From the NCBI GenBank assembly GCA_029781465.1, contig JAKOWQ010000235.1, positions 1 to 7,028 of the forward strand: a stretch of 7,028 nt of DNA, written 5' to 3'. The notes below the pieces were generated by a model. The model made no database searches. It worked only from the letters and a program-made list of their open reading frames with translations, and had not been told where the DNA came from. A program made the position numbers and the translations under genes. Below are positions 1 to 5,921 of this stretch, in pieces (within the stretch, counting starts at the first letter, position 1; each line of letters begins with the position of its first letter). This DNA comes from Pseudomonadota bacterium. Lineage in GTDB: Bacteria > Pseudomonadota > Alphaproteobacteria > Sphingomonadales > Sphingomonadaceae.

Positions 1-1
1 G

Positions 2-808
2 GGAGCCGCGGTGCTGGGCCCGGCAATCGGTGGCTTCCTGCTCGCGCGGGACGATGCGCTGCCCTATGAATTTTCGGCGGTGATGCTCGCCCTGGGCGTC
101 ACCTCGCTGCTCGCGATCCGGCACCGTGCCCCTCCCGCCGCCGCCAAGGAGCCGCCGCTCAAACTGATGACCGATGGCGCCAAGTTCGTCTGGCGGGAAC
201 GCTTCCTGCTTGGCTGCGTTACGCTCGATCTGTTCGCGGTGCTGCTTGGCGGGGCCACCGCGATGTTGCCGGCTTTTGCCTATGATGTGCTGCCGCGAGG
301 AACCTTTGGTCTATCGCCCGAAGAAATGCTCGGGATCATGCGCGCTGGACCGGCGCTGGGCTCGGTGCTGGTCGCGATCTACCTCGGCATTCGCCCGATT
401 TCGCACAATGTGGGCGCCAAGATGCTGTGGGCCGTCGCGGTCTATGGTCTGGCGACGCTGGCTTTCGGACTTTCGGGCAGCTTTCTGTTCTCGGTGGGAA
501 TGCTGGCCTTGCTGGGCGCGGCGGATTCGGTCTCGGTGTTCGTCCGCAACACCCTGGTCCAGCTCAACACACCCGACGACAAGCGCGGGCGCGTCTCCTC
601 GATTTCGGGACTGGCAATCTCGGCCTCGAACGAACTGGGCGAGATGCAATCCGGGCTTGCTGCCGCTATCCTCGGGCCGGTCGGCGCGGTTGCGCTGGGC
701 GGCGCCGGGGCTATCCTTGTTACCGCCATCTGGACGGTGCTGTTTCCCGAACTGAAACGCGCGAAAAGCTTCGCGCCCCAATATCGCAACCAGGAGCAAA
801 GGCCATGA
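2..808 (+). CDS. MFS transporter, C-terminal part (5' end outside window)
   Basis: The reading frame is open from the left edge, so this is the last 268 residues of a larger inner-membrane transporter, which in this family usually has about 400-430 residues and 12 helices. The segment opens with GAAVLGPAIGGFLLA, an MFS antiporter-type glycine/proline helix. Hydrophobic stretches follow around visible residues 20-40, 70-90, 110-130, 140-160, 165-180 and 215-245. The segment GRVSSISGLAISASNELGE near the C-terminus is characteristic of the MFS_3 (EntS-like) group, whose characterised members export siderophores or small molecules. The substrate cannot be read from the sequence. The GTG at 11 is internal and not a credible start. 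The stop TGA (806-808) overlaps the cysK ATG (805-807), implying translational coupling and one operon. A thiol or sulfur-metabolite exporter is possible but only inferred from that neighbour. Confidence 0.9.
   Translation, partial: GAAVLGPAIGGFLLARDDALPYEFSAVMLALGVTSLLAIRHRAPPAAAKEPPLKLMTDGAKFVWRERFLLGCVTLDLFAVLLGGATAMLPAFAYDVLPRGTFGLSPEEMLGIMRAGPALGSVLVAIYLGIRPISHNVGAKMLWAVAVYGLATLAFGLSGSFLFSVGMLALLGAADSVSVFVRNTLVQLNTPDDKRGRVSSISGLAISASNELGEMQSGLAAAILGPVGAVALGGAGAILVTAIWTVLFPELKRAKSFAPQYRNQEQRP
792..796 (+). promoter_or_regulatory. Ribosome binding site of cysK
   Basis: AGGAG lies 8 bases before the ATG at 805, inside the end of the MFS gene. It fixes the cysK start at 805 rather than at in-frame codons further upstream within the MFS gene, and fits the ATGA stop/start overlap. 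Confidence 0.8.
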
Positions 809-1722
809 AGGCTGACAGCATTCTCGCCACAATCGGCAATACCCCGCACATCCGTCTTTCGCGGCTGTTCCCCGATCACGAGGTTTGGGTGAAGGCCGAA
901 CGGGCCAATCCGGGCGGTTCGATCAAGGACCGGATCGGACTGGCGATGATCGAGGCGGCCGAGGCTGACGGCAGCCTCAAGGCCGGAGGCACGATCGTCG
1001 AGCCGACCAGCGGCAACACCGGGATCGGGCTGGCAATGGCGGCCGCGGTCAAGGGCTACAAGCTGGTTCTGGTGATGCCCGAATCGATGTCGATCGAGCG
1101 GCGGCGGCTGATGCTTGCCTATGGTGCGAGCTTCGATCTGACCCCGCGCGAAAAGGGCATGAAGGGCGCGATCGAGCGCGCGCACGAGCTGGTCGCCTCC
1201 ACCCCTGGCGCGTGGATGCCGCAGCAGTTCGAGAATCCGGCCAACATCGCCGTCCATGTGCGCACCACCGCGCAGGAGATCCTTGCCGACTTCGCCGAGA
1301 GTCCGATCGATGTGCTGATTACCGGGGTCGGCACCGGCGGGCACCTGACCGGCTGTGCGGAAACCCTCAAGCGCAGCTGGCCGGGCATGAAGGCCTATGC
1401 GGTCGAGCCGACACTCTCGCCGGTGATTTCCGGCGGCCAGCCCGCACCGCACCCGATCCAGGGGATCGGCGCCGGGTTCATCCCCGCCAACCTGCACACC
1501 CAGGCAATCGACGGTGCGATCCAGGTCGATCCCGCCGATGCAAAGGAAATGGCCCGTCTGTGCGCCACGAAGGAAGGTATGCTGGTGGGAATCAGTTCCG
1601 GCGCGACCCTGGCGGCGATCGCTCAAAAGCTCAAGGACCTGCCCGCCGGAACGCGGGTGCTGGGCTTCAACTACGATACCGGCGAGCGCTATCTTTCCGT
1701 GCCGGACTTCCTGCCGGAGTGA
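805..1722 (+). CDS. cysK: Cysteine synthase A (O-acetylserine sulfhydrylase)
   Basis: This 305-residue PLP enzyme joins O-acetyl-L-serine and sulfide to give L-cysteine and acetate, the last step of cysteine synthesis in the cytoplasm. Family marks are clear. NPGGSIKDR places the Schiff-base lysine at K41. The asparagine/substrate loop TSGNTG is at 68-73 and the phosphate-binding loop GVGTGG at 174-179. HPIQGIGAGFIP is at 216-227. GISSGA at 262-267 carries the serine that contacts the PLP ring nitrogen. Length is normal for CysK (about 300-320) and there is no C-terminal CBS extension, so it is not cystathionine beta-synthase. CysM is an alternative but motif order and length favour CysK. The start at 805 is supported by an AGGAG site and by the 4-base overlap with the MFS gene. 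No sulfate-assimilation or cysE gene is visible in the window. Confidence 0.93.
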   Translation: MKADSILATIGNTPHIRLSRLFPDHEVWVKAERANPGGSIKDRIGLAMIEAAEADGSLKAGGTIVEPTSGNTGIGLAMAAAVKGYKLVLVMPESMSIERRRLMLAYGASFDLTPREKGMKGAIERAHELVASTPGAWMPQQFENPANIAVHVRTTAQEILADFAESPIDVLITGVGTGGHLTGCAETLKRSWPGMKAYAVEPTLSPVISGGQPAPHPIQGIGAGFIPANLHTQAIDGAIQVDPADAKEMARLCATKEGMLVGISSGATLAAIAQKLKDLPAGTRVLGFNYDTGERYLSVPDFLPE

Positions 1723-1805
1723 ATTGGAGATCCCGGGCCGATTAGGCAGCCCCGGATTGACCCGGAGCAAATCGTGCAGCGCCCCGATACGATAGTGAGC
1801 CGGAA
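1723..1805 (+). other. Intergenic spacer cysK-ubiM without a clear terminator or promoter
   Basis: These 83 bases contain a TTGACC (1757-1762) and a TACGAT (1788-1793), but they lie about 25 bases apart, too far for a standard sigma70 promoter. A CCGGG/CCCGG pair (1733-1737 with 1751-1755) is too short and has no T-run. An ATCGT/ACGAT dyad (1771-1775, 1789-1793) is also weak. Only a poor Shine-Dalgarno-like GGA directly precedes the ATG at 1806. The downstream gene could be read through from cysK or use an unrecognised promoter. Confidence 0.4.
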
Positions 1806-2963
1806 ATGACCCGCACCATCATCGTGGTCGGCGGTGGTCCCGCTGGCCTCAGCTTTGTCCGCTCAATGGCAGGATCGCCGCACCGGCTTGTGCTGATCGA
1901 GCCGCAATCGCGCGAGAAACTGGCCGCTCCGCCTGCGGACGGACGAGAAATCGCGTTGACGATGCGCTCGGAGACGATTCTAAGGCAGCTCGGCGTATGG
2001 CGGCACTTCCCCGAAGGTGAAGTTCATCCGCTGCGTTCGGCGCGGGTGCGCAACGGTTCCTCGCCCTTCGCGATGGCGATCGGGCCGGAAAAGGGTGATG
2101 CGCTCGGTCATCTTGTTTCCAACCATCGGATCCGCCAGGCCTTGTTTGAGACGATGGTGGATCAAGCCAACGTCGACTTGCACTGTGGTCGCAAGGTGGT
2201 TCGCGCCTCGACTGACCCGCGCGGCGTCCGGGTCTGCCTCGATGATGGCAGCGAACAGGTCGGTGATCTGCTGGTGGCGGCGGATTCACGCTTTTCCGCC
2301 ATGCGCGAACAACTGGAGATCGACGCCTCGATCACGCGCTTCGGGCACACCATGCTGGTGTGCCGGATCAGCCATTCGCTCCCCCACCAGGGTATTTCGA
2401 CCGAATGGTTCGATCACGCTCGCACCGTGGCACTGCTGCCGCTGGCCGAGGGCATGTCGGGGCTGGTGGTGACTGTCCCCGATGCCGAGGCCAAGCGGAT
2501 CTGTGCGCTGGGCGATGCCGCGCTCGAATCGCTGTTCGCCGGATATCTCGGCGGACAATGGGGGGAGATCGCGCTGGTCACCCGGCCCCAAGCCTATCCG
2601 CTGGCGATGACCTTCGCCGAAAACTTCGCCACTACCCGCTCCGCGCTGACCGGCGATACTGCGGTGGGGATGCACCCGGTTACCGCGCATGGCTTCAACT
2701 TCGGGCTGCTGAGCGCCTGGCGGCTTGCCGAATTGGTCCGCGATGCTGCCGATCCCGGTGCTGGCGATCTACTGCGGCGTTATGCGATCCGTCACCGCAT
2801 CGCGACCATGCCGCTCTACGAGGCGACCCGGCACCTGGTCGGACTCTATACCGACGATCGGCTGTTCGCCCGTCCGATCCGCGCAGGGATGCTCCGGCTG
2901 GGTGCGCTGCGCCCGGTCAGCCGGATCATGGGCCGCTTGCTCAGCGAGGCGCGATCGACCTGA
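1806..2963 (+). CDS. ubiM: FAD-dependent ubiquinone-biosynthesis hydroxylase, UbiM-like
   Basis: This 385-residue flavoprotein monooxygenase belongs to the UbiH/UbiF/COQ6 family, which hydroxylates the aromatic ring of ubiquinone precursors with O2 and NAD(P)H at the membrane. Visible marks are an N-terminal Rossmann loop VVGGGPAG (7-14) for FAD, acidic E32 ending the second strand, and DGREIALT at 45-52 as in UbiH relatives. AADSRFSAMR (158-167) replaces the usual ADGxxSxxR 'DG' motif, with Ser in place of Gly. The third FAD motif is GDTAVGMHPVTAHGFNFGL (283-301), instead of the GDAAHxxxPxxGQGxNLG of UbiF/H/I. From memory, the GMHPVTAHGFN and ADSRFS variants are typical of UbiM, a hydroxylase class reported to have broad regioselectivity; I could not run an alignment. 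A generic UbiH-like or other FAD monooxygenase is the alternative. It is convergent with the acyl-CoA dehydrogenase gene, with 4 bases between stops. Confidence 0.75.
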   Translation: MTRTIIVVGGGPAGLSFVRSMAGSPHRLVLIEPQSREKLAAPPADGREIALTMRSETILRQLGVWRHFPEGEVHPLRSARVRNGSSPFAMAIGPEKGDALGHLVSNHRIRQALFETMVDQANVDLHCGRKVVRASTDPRGVRVCLDDGSEQVGDLLVAADSRFSAMREQLEIDASITRFGHTMLVCRISHSLPHQGISTEWFDHARTVALLPLAEGMSGLVVTVPDAEAKRICALGDAALESLFAGYLGGQWGEIALVTRPQAYPLAMTFAENFATTRSALTGDTAVGMHPVTAHGFNFGLLSAWRLAELVRDAADPGAGDLLRRYAIRHRIATMPLYEATRHLVGLYTDDRLFARPIRAGMLRLGALRPVSRIMGRLLSEARST

Positions 2964-2972
2964 GAAATCAGG
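2959..2972. repeat. Perfect inverted repeat spanning both convergent stop codons
   Basis: CCTGA-GAAA-TCAGG forms a 5-bp stem with a GAAA (GNRA) loop when read on the plus strand. Two further outer pairs follow after one mismatch (CG 2956-2957 with CG 2974-2975). The arms contain the TGA of the ubiM-like gene (2961-2963) and the reverse-complemented TGA of the acyl-CoA dehydrogenase gene (2968-2970). No T-run follows on either strand, so it is at best a weak bidirectional terminator or mRNA-end hairpin. No other terminator separates the two genes. Confidence 0.55.
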
Positions 2973-4770
2973 CCGTCGCGAAGGCCTCTACCGGCAGCGC
3001 CATTATCGCTTCGCTCCCGGCCTCGATCTTGCGGCGCAGCGCGCCGGCGTCGGGGGTGAAGCGTTCGCCGTAGTAACGCGCCGTGGTCAACTTAGCTTCG
3101 TAGAAGGCCTTGTCCGAGGCTCCGGCGGCCAGCGCATCGAGCGATACCGTCGCCATGCGCAGCCACATCAGGCCCAGGCTGACCACGCCCATGATGTGCA
3201 TGTAGTGATGCGCCCCGGCGCCGATGGCGTTGGGATTGGCCATGCCGTTCTGCATGAACCACATGGTTGCCGCCTTGAGCTCACCATTGGCCTTCTCGAC
3301 CTGGCCAGCCAGCTTTTCCAGTTCCGGGCGGAGCTTGGCCGCGGCACATTCGCCGTCAACCAGCGCAAACAGCGCCTGGACCGCGCGGCCGCCGTTCTGC
3401 GCGAGCTTGCGCCCGACCAAATCCATCGCCTGCACCCCGTTGGCGCCTTCATAGATCTGGGTGATGCGGCAGTCGCGCACGAACTGGCTCATGCCCCATT
3501 CCTCGATGAAGCCGTGTCCGCCGAACACCTGCTGCATGTTGACGCAGGTATCGAAGCCCTTGTCGGTGCCATAGCCCTTGATCACGGGGGTGAGCAGGCT
3601 GATCAGATCGTCGGCCATCTGCCGCTCGGCCTCATCCGCTGCCTTGTGGGAAAGGTCTACCTGCAAGGCGCCCCACAGGCACAGCGCGCGCATGCCTTCG
3701 GTATAGGCCTTGGCGTCCATCAACATGCGGCGCACATCTGGGTGGACAAACAGCGTGTCGGCCTTCTCGGCCGGTTCAGCCGGGCCGGTCAGCGCGCGGC
3801 CCTGACGGCGCTCCTGCGCATATTTCACCGCGTTCTGATAGGCCGCCTCGGCCTGGCTCAGGCCCTGGATGCCCACGCCCAGCCGCGCCGCGTTCATCAT
3901 GATGAACATCGCGGCGAGGCCCTTGTTCTCCTCGCCAACCATCCATCCCTTGGCGCCGTCATAGTTCATTACGCAGGTGGCGTTGGCATGGATCCCCATC
4001 TTGTGCTCGATGCTGCCGCAGCTCACCGCGTTGCGTTCGCCCAGCGAACCATCGTCGCCCACCAGCACCTTGGGGACGATGAACAGCGAGATGCCCTTGG
4101 TGCTGTCAGGCGCGTCGGGGGTCTTGGCGAGCACCAGATGGATAATGTTGTCGGTCAGATCGTGATCGCCTGCCGAAATGAAGATCTTGGTGCCGGTGAT
4201 CGCATAGGAACCATCGGCAGCGGGCACCGCGCGGGTGCGGATCAGGCCAAGGTCGGTGCCGCAGTGCGGCTCGGTCAGGTTCATGGTGCCGAGCCATTCG
4301 TTGGCGATCATCTTGGGAAGATACTTGGCTTGCTGCTCGGCGCTGCCCTTGGCAAGGATCGCGCTGATCGCGCCGCCGGTCAGCCCCGGGTACATCCCCC
4401 ACGACTGGTTGGCAGAGGAAATGAATTCCTCCGCCATCATTCCCATCACATGCGGCATGCCCTGCCCGCCGAACTGCTCGGGCGCGGAAAGCGTACCCCA
4501 GCCCGCCTCGCGGAACTGGGCGTGGGCCTCTTTGAAACCCTTGGGGGTGGTTACCGTGCCATCGGCATGGCGGGTGCAGCCTTCCTGATCGCCGGACAGG
4601 TTGATCGGGGCGAGCACTTCGGAACAGAACCGGCCGCATTCCTCGACCACGGCATCGACCATGTCGGCGCTTGCGTTCTCGAATCCCGGCAGATCGCCGT
4701 ACCGCTCAAGCCGCAGCAGCTCATTGATCACAAATCGGGTGTCGCGCGTTGGCGCCTTGTAGATCGGCAT
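2968..4770 (-). CDS. Acyl-CoA dehydrogenase, long form with C-terminal extra domain
   Basis: This 600-residue FAD enzyme introduces a trans-2,3 double bond into acyl-CoA, passing electrons to ETF and ubiquinone. It starts with MPIYKAPTRD, typical of the short N-terminal segment of this long subfamily (DmdC-like, about 590-600 residues). The N-terminal helical domain is about 35-160. The FAD/substrate beta domain is about 160-280, with MNLTEPHCGTDLG (163-175) and TKIFISAGDHDLTDNI (194-209). The helical catalytic domain is about 285-465, with QVFGGHGFIEEWG (414-426). IYEGANG puts the likely catalytic base at E441. The last ~130 residues match the extra C-terminal domain of this subfamily. A good AAGGA site 6 bases before ATG 4770 supports the start. 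It lies 29 bases after the MerR gene and is probably controlled by it. Chain length and branching of the substrate cannot be told. No thiolase or hydratase gene follows, because ubiM converges. Confidence 0.93.
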   Translation of the reverse strand: MPIYKAPTRDTRFVINELLRLERYGDLPGFENASADMVDAVVEECGRFCSEVLAPINLSGDQEGCTRHADGTVTTPKGFKEAHAQFREAGWGTLSAPEQFGGQGMPHVMGMMAEEFISSANQSWGMYPGLTGGAISAILAKGSAEQQAKYLPKMIANEWLGTMNLTEPHCGTDLGLIRTRAVPAADGSYAITGTKIFISAGDHDLTDNIIHLVLAKTPDAPDSTKGISLFIVPKVLVGDDGSLGERNAVSCGSIEHKMGIHANATCVMNYDGAKGWMVGEENKGLAAMFIMMNAARLGVGIQGLSQAEAAYQNAVKYAQERRQGRALTGPAEPAEKADTLFVHPDVRRMLMDAKAYTEGMRALCLWGALQVDLSHKAADEAERQMADDLISLLTPVIKGYGTDKGFDTCVNMQQVFGGHGFIEEWGMSQFVRDCRITQIYEGANGVQAMDLVGRKLAQNGGRAVQALFALVDGECAAAKLRPELEKLAGQVEKANGELKAATMWFMQNGMANPNAIGAGAHHYMHIMGVVSLGLMWLRMATVSLDALAAGASDKAFYEAKLTTARYYGERFTPDAGALRRKIEAGSEAIMALPVEAFATA

Positions 4771-4776
4771 GGCAGG

Positions 4777-4781
4777 TCCTT
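4777..4781 (-). promoter_or_regulatory. Ribosome binding site of the acyl-CoA dehydrogenase gene
   Basis: On the minus strand AAGGA lies 6 bases before the ATG at 4770. It sits in the 29-base gap after the MerR stop. No promoter or terminator is recognisable in that gap, which supports a two-gene transcript. Confidence 0.75.
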
Positions 4782-4799
4782 GGTCTGTTGCAGTCGGCC

Positions 4800-5243
4800 C
4801 TAGTGGGCGCCGAGGTCGATATTCTCGACCAATTGGATGAAATCGGACAATTCATGGATAGCAGCGTCTAGATCGTCGCGCTGCTGGCGCAGGCGCTCTA
4901 CCTTCTCGCGGCAGCGCTGGACGGTCACCCGGCGCTGTTCGACCCGGCCATCGCCCAGATCGTAGAGATCGATCATCTCCTTGATCTCGGTAAGGCTGAA
5001 GCCCACGTTCTTGGCGCGCAGGATCCACGCCAGCCGGGCGCGGTCGCGCTTGGAATAGACCCGGCTCAGCCCGATCCGGCGCGGGGCGATCAGCCCCTCA
5101 TCCTCGTAGAAACGCAGCGCCCGCGCGGTGACACCGAATTCGCCGGTCAGGTCGGAAATCGAGAACTGTTCGCGCTCAAGCGCATCGGGCCGCTCGATGT
5201 GGGCGCCATCGTGGCTTGAGCGCGGTGCGGCGATGTGGTCCAT
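4800..5243 (-). CDS. MerR-family transcriptional regulator, LiuR-like
   Basis: This is a 147-residue DNA-binding regulator. After a roughly 25-residue N-terminal extension comes a MerR winged helix-turn-helix: FSISDLTGEFGVTARALRFYE (27-47) is the recognition module, followed by DEGLIAPRR and SRVYSKRD (wing, to about 67). A linker, KNVGFSLTEIKEMIDLYD (78-95), leads into a dimerisation coiled coil (about 101-134) rich in charged heptads (EKVERLRQQRDDLDAAI). Only one cysteine (C111) is present, so a metal or iron-sulfur sensor such as CueR or SoxR is unlikely. LiuR-type MerR proteins, which control acyl-CoA and branched-chain amino acid breakdown, have this architecture and sit next to acyl-CoA dehydrogenase genes, as here. 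The effector is probably an acyl-CoA but is not shown. ATG 5243 has no Shine-Dalgarno (only CCCCC precedes it), and there is no alternative in-frame ATG before the HTH. Autoregulation is suggested by the dyad upstream. Confidence 0.88.
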   Translation of the reverse strand: MDHIAAPRSSHDGAHIERPDALEREQFSISDLTGEFGVTARALRFYEDEGLIAPRRIGLSRVYSKRDRARLAWILRAKNVGFSLTEIKEMIDLYDLGDGRVEQRRVTVQRCREKVERLRQQRDDLDAAIHELSDFIQLVENIDLGAH

Positions 5244-5256
5244 GGGGGCAATCTAG

Positions 5257-5272
5257 CTTACCTTTACGTAAG
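5257..5272 (-). repeat. Second dyad inside the promoter spacer
   Basis: CTTAC-N6-GTAAG is a perfect 5-base inverted repeat lying wholly between the -35 and -10 elements and overlapping the previous dyad. It is an alternative or additional regulator contact. Which of the two dyads is the true operator cannot be decided from one sequence. Confidence 0.4.
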
Positions 5273-5278
5273 CGTCAA
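5263..5278 (-). promoter_or_regulatory. Candidate MerR/LiuR operator
   Basis: On the minus strand TTGACGC-TT-ACGTAAA is an imperfect dyad: 7-base half-sites TTGACGC and TTTACGT (5 of 7 equal) with a 2-base centre. Its core TTACGTAA (5264-5271) is a perfect palindrome. From memory this resembles the TTTACGT-like inverted sites of LiuR regulators. It covers the -35 element and the upstream part of the spacer, a normal place for MerR operators. Binding by the adjacent regulator is inferred. Confidence 0.55.
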
Positions 5279-5652
5279 TTATCGCGTCGGATTAGCAAGT
5301 CGCCATCGAGCTTGCGGTAGAAGCAGCTCACCGCACCGGTGTGGCAAGCCGGGCCGGCGGGCGAGCAGACCAATACCAGCGCATCCTGATCGCAATCGAC
5401 CCGGATCTCTCCAACTTTCAGGACATGGCCAGAGCTTTCGCCCTTCATCCACAGCCGCCCGCGTGAGCGCGAATGGAAATGGGCCAGTCCACTCGCGCGG
5501 GTTTTGGCGAGCGCCTCAGAGTCCATGAAGGCCACCATCAGCACCTCGCGCGTTTCCGCATCGACGGCCACCGCGGTGAGCAGGCCATTGGCATCGAACT
5601 TGGGCAGGAAGGCACTGCCCTGCTCGCGCTTGAAAGTGTCGTCCGGATCCAT
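5275..5652 (-). CDS. hisI: Phosphoribosyl-AMP cyclohydrolase
   Basis: This 125-residue cytoplasmic enzyme opens the adenine ring of phosphoribosyl-AMP in the third step of histidine synthesis. HFHSRSRGRLWMKGESSGH (58-76) is the family signature. VDCDQDALV (85-93) gives the Mg ligands D86, D88 and D90 and the zinc ligand C87. Further zinc ligands C103 (ACHTG) and C110 (SCF) are present. It is the single-domain form, with no HisE pyrophosphohydrolase fused. The frame stays open upstream to 5886, but that extension has no family similarity, and an AAGGAG site 5 bases before ATG 5652 fixes the start. No other histidine gene is visible. It reads toward the MerR gene with 31 bases between, and no terminator is seen there, so some read-through is possible. 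Confidence 0.95.
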   Translation of the reverse strand: MDPDDTFKREQGSAFLPKFDANGLLTAVAVDAETREVLMVAFMDSEALAKTRASGLAHFHSRSRGRLWMKGESSGHVLKVGEIRVDCDQDALVLVCSPAGPACHTGAVSCFYRKLDGDLLIRRDN

Positions 5653-5657
5653 CGTGG

Positions 5658-5663
5658 CTCCTT
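5658..5663 (-). promoter_or_regulatory. Ribosome binding site of hisI
   Basis: AAGGAG on the minus strand lies 5 bases before the ATG at 5652. It supports a 125-residue product over longer in-frame candidates. Confidence 0.8.
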
Positions 5664-5719
5664 GTTGCATGATAACCACATGTGTCGACCAAAAACTGCG
5701 CCGGACCGACTTCCCGCTT

Positions 5720-5746
5720 TCAATCCGGGCCGGATTCGCGGATTGA
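5720..5746. repeat. Inverted repeat upstream of hisI
   Basis: TCAATCCG (5720-5727) and CGGATTGA (5739-5746) form a perfect 8-bp stem with an 11-base loop. An alternative nested stem AATCCG-GGC-CGGATT (5722-5736) shares the left arm, so two mutually exclusive hairpins can form. No T-run follows on either strand. It lies about 70 bases before the hisI start. Role unknown; an operator or a leader structure are options. Confidence 0.45.
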
Positions 5747-5865
5747 GGCGCCGCGGTGATACCGCCTGATGGACCGGAAGCGCCAGTTCCAACGGCGCCA
5801 GTGGCCCAGGTTCGGGGATCGATCAAAGCTTGCAAAGCAGGCATCCGCATGAGGGTTTGGGCGCA

Positions 5866-5883
5866 GCGATCAAGGGGGATCGC
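5866..5883. repeat. Short hairpin GCGATC-N6-GATCGC
   Basis: A perfect 6-bp stem encloses a loop AAGGGG on the plus strand, or CCCCTT on the minus strand. It lies 38 bases before the terminator stem. It may be part of an RNA structure; alone it is weak evidence. Confidence 0.35.
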
Positions 5884-5921
5884 CAAAACGCGAAAGCGGC
5901 GCTCGCGAGTTTCGTCACGCG

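Larger units (their letters stand above)
5250..5278 (-). promoter_or_regulatory. Candidate sigma70-type promoter of merR-acyl-CoA dehydrogenase operon
   Basis: On the minus strand TTGACG (5278-5273) and TAGATT (5255-5250) are separated by 17 bases. The -35 element overlaps the stop codon of hisI (5277-5275). Counting about 7 bases beyond the -10 puts transcription start at the A of the ATG (5243), predicting a leaderless or near-leaderless mRNA. Matches are 5/6 to TTGACA and 4/6 to TATAAT. The inferred start site is not demonstrated. Confidence 0.55.

Noticed and set aside
427..804. N-terminal extension of cysK from an upstream in-frame ATG
   Set aside because: The extension overlaps the MFS gene in another frame and is arginine/glycine rich. 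CysK similarity and an AGGAG site point to the ATG at 805.
1733..1755. CCGGG/CCCGG pair as a cysK terminator
   Set aside because: Only five pairs with a 13-base loop and no T-run; expected by chance at this GC content.
442..1770. 442-codon minus-strand open frame opposite the MFS gene and cysK
   Set aside because: It is antisense to two recognisable genes and its translation has low-complexity Arg/Gly/His composition with no motif.
2964..2967. Frameshift or truncated end of one of the convergent genes
   Set aside because: Both proteins have normal family lengths and intact C-termini, so the 4-base gap is simple tight packing.
2725..4803. 692-codon plus-strand open frame opposite the acyl-CoA dehydrogenase
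   Set aside because: It is antisense to a clear enzyme gene, begins inside the ubiM-like gene in another frame, and its translation is rich in His, Arg, Gly and Ala without domain features. Long antisense frames are expected in GC-rich coding DNA.
5677..5684. Palindrome CACATGTG near the hisI start as an operator
   Set aside because: An isolated 8-base palindrome with no flanking symmetry and no promoter boxes at proper spacing; not enough support.
5780..5802. Direct repeat GCGCCAGT as part of a repeat array
   Set aside because: Only two copies 7 bases apart; no further copies seen in the window, so no CRISPR or iteron array.
5653..5886. N-terminal extension of hisI to 5886
   Set aside because: No similarity to HisI or any domain, while ATG 5652 has an AAGGAG site and gives the normal family length.
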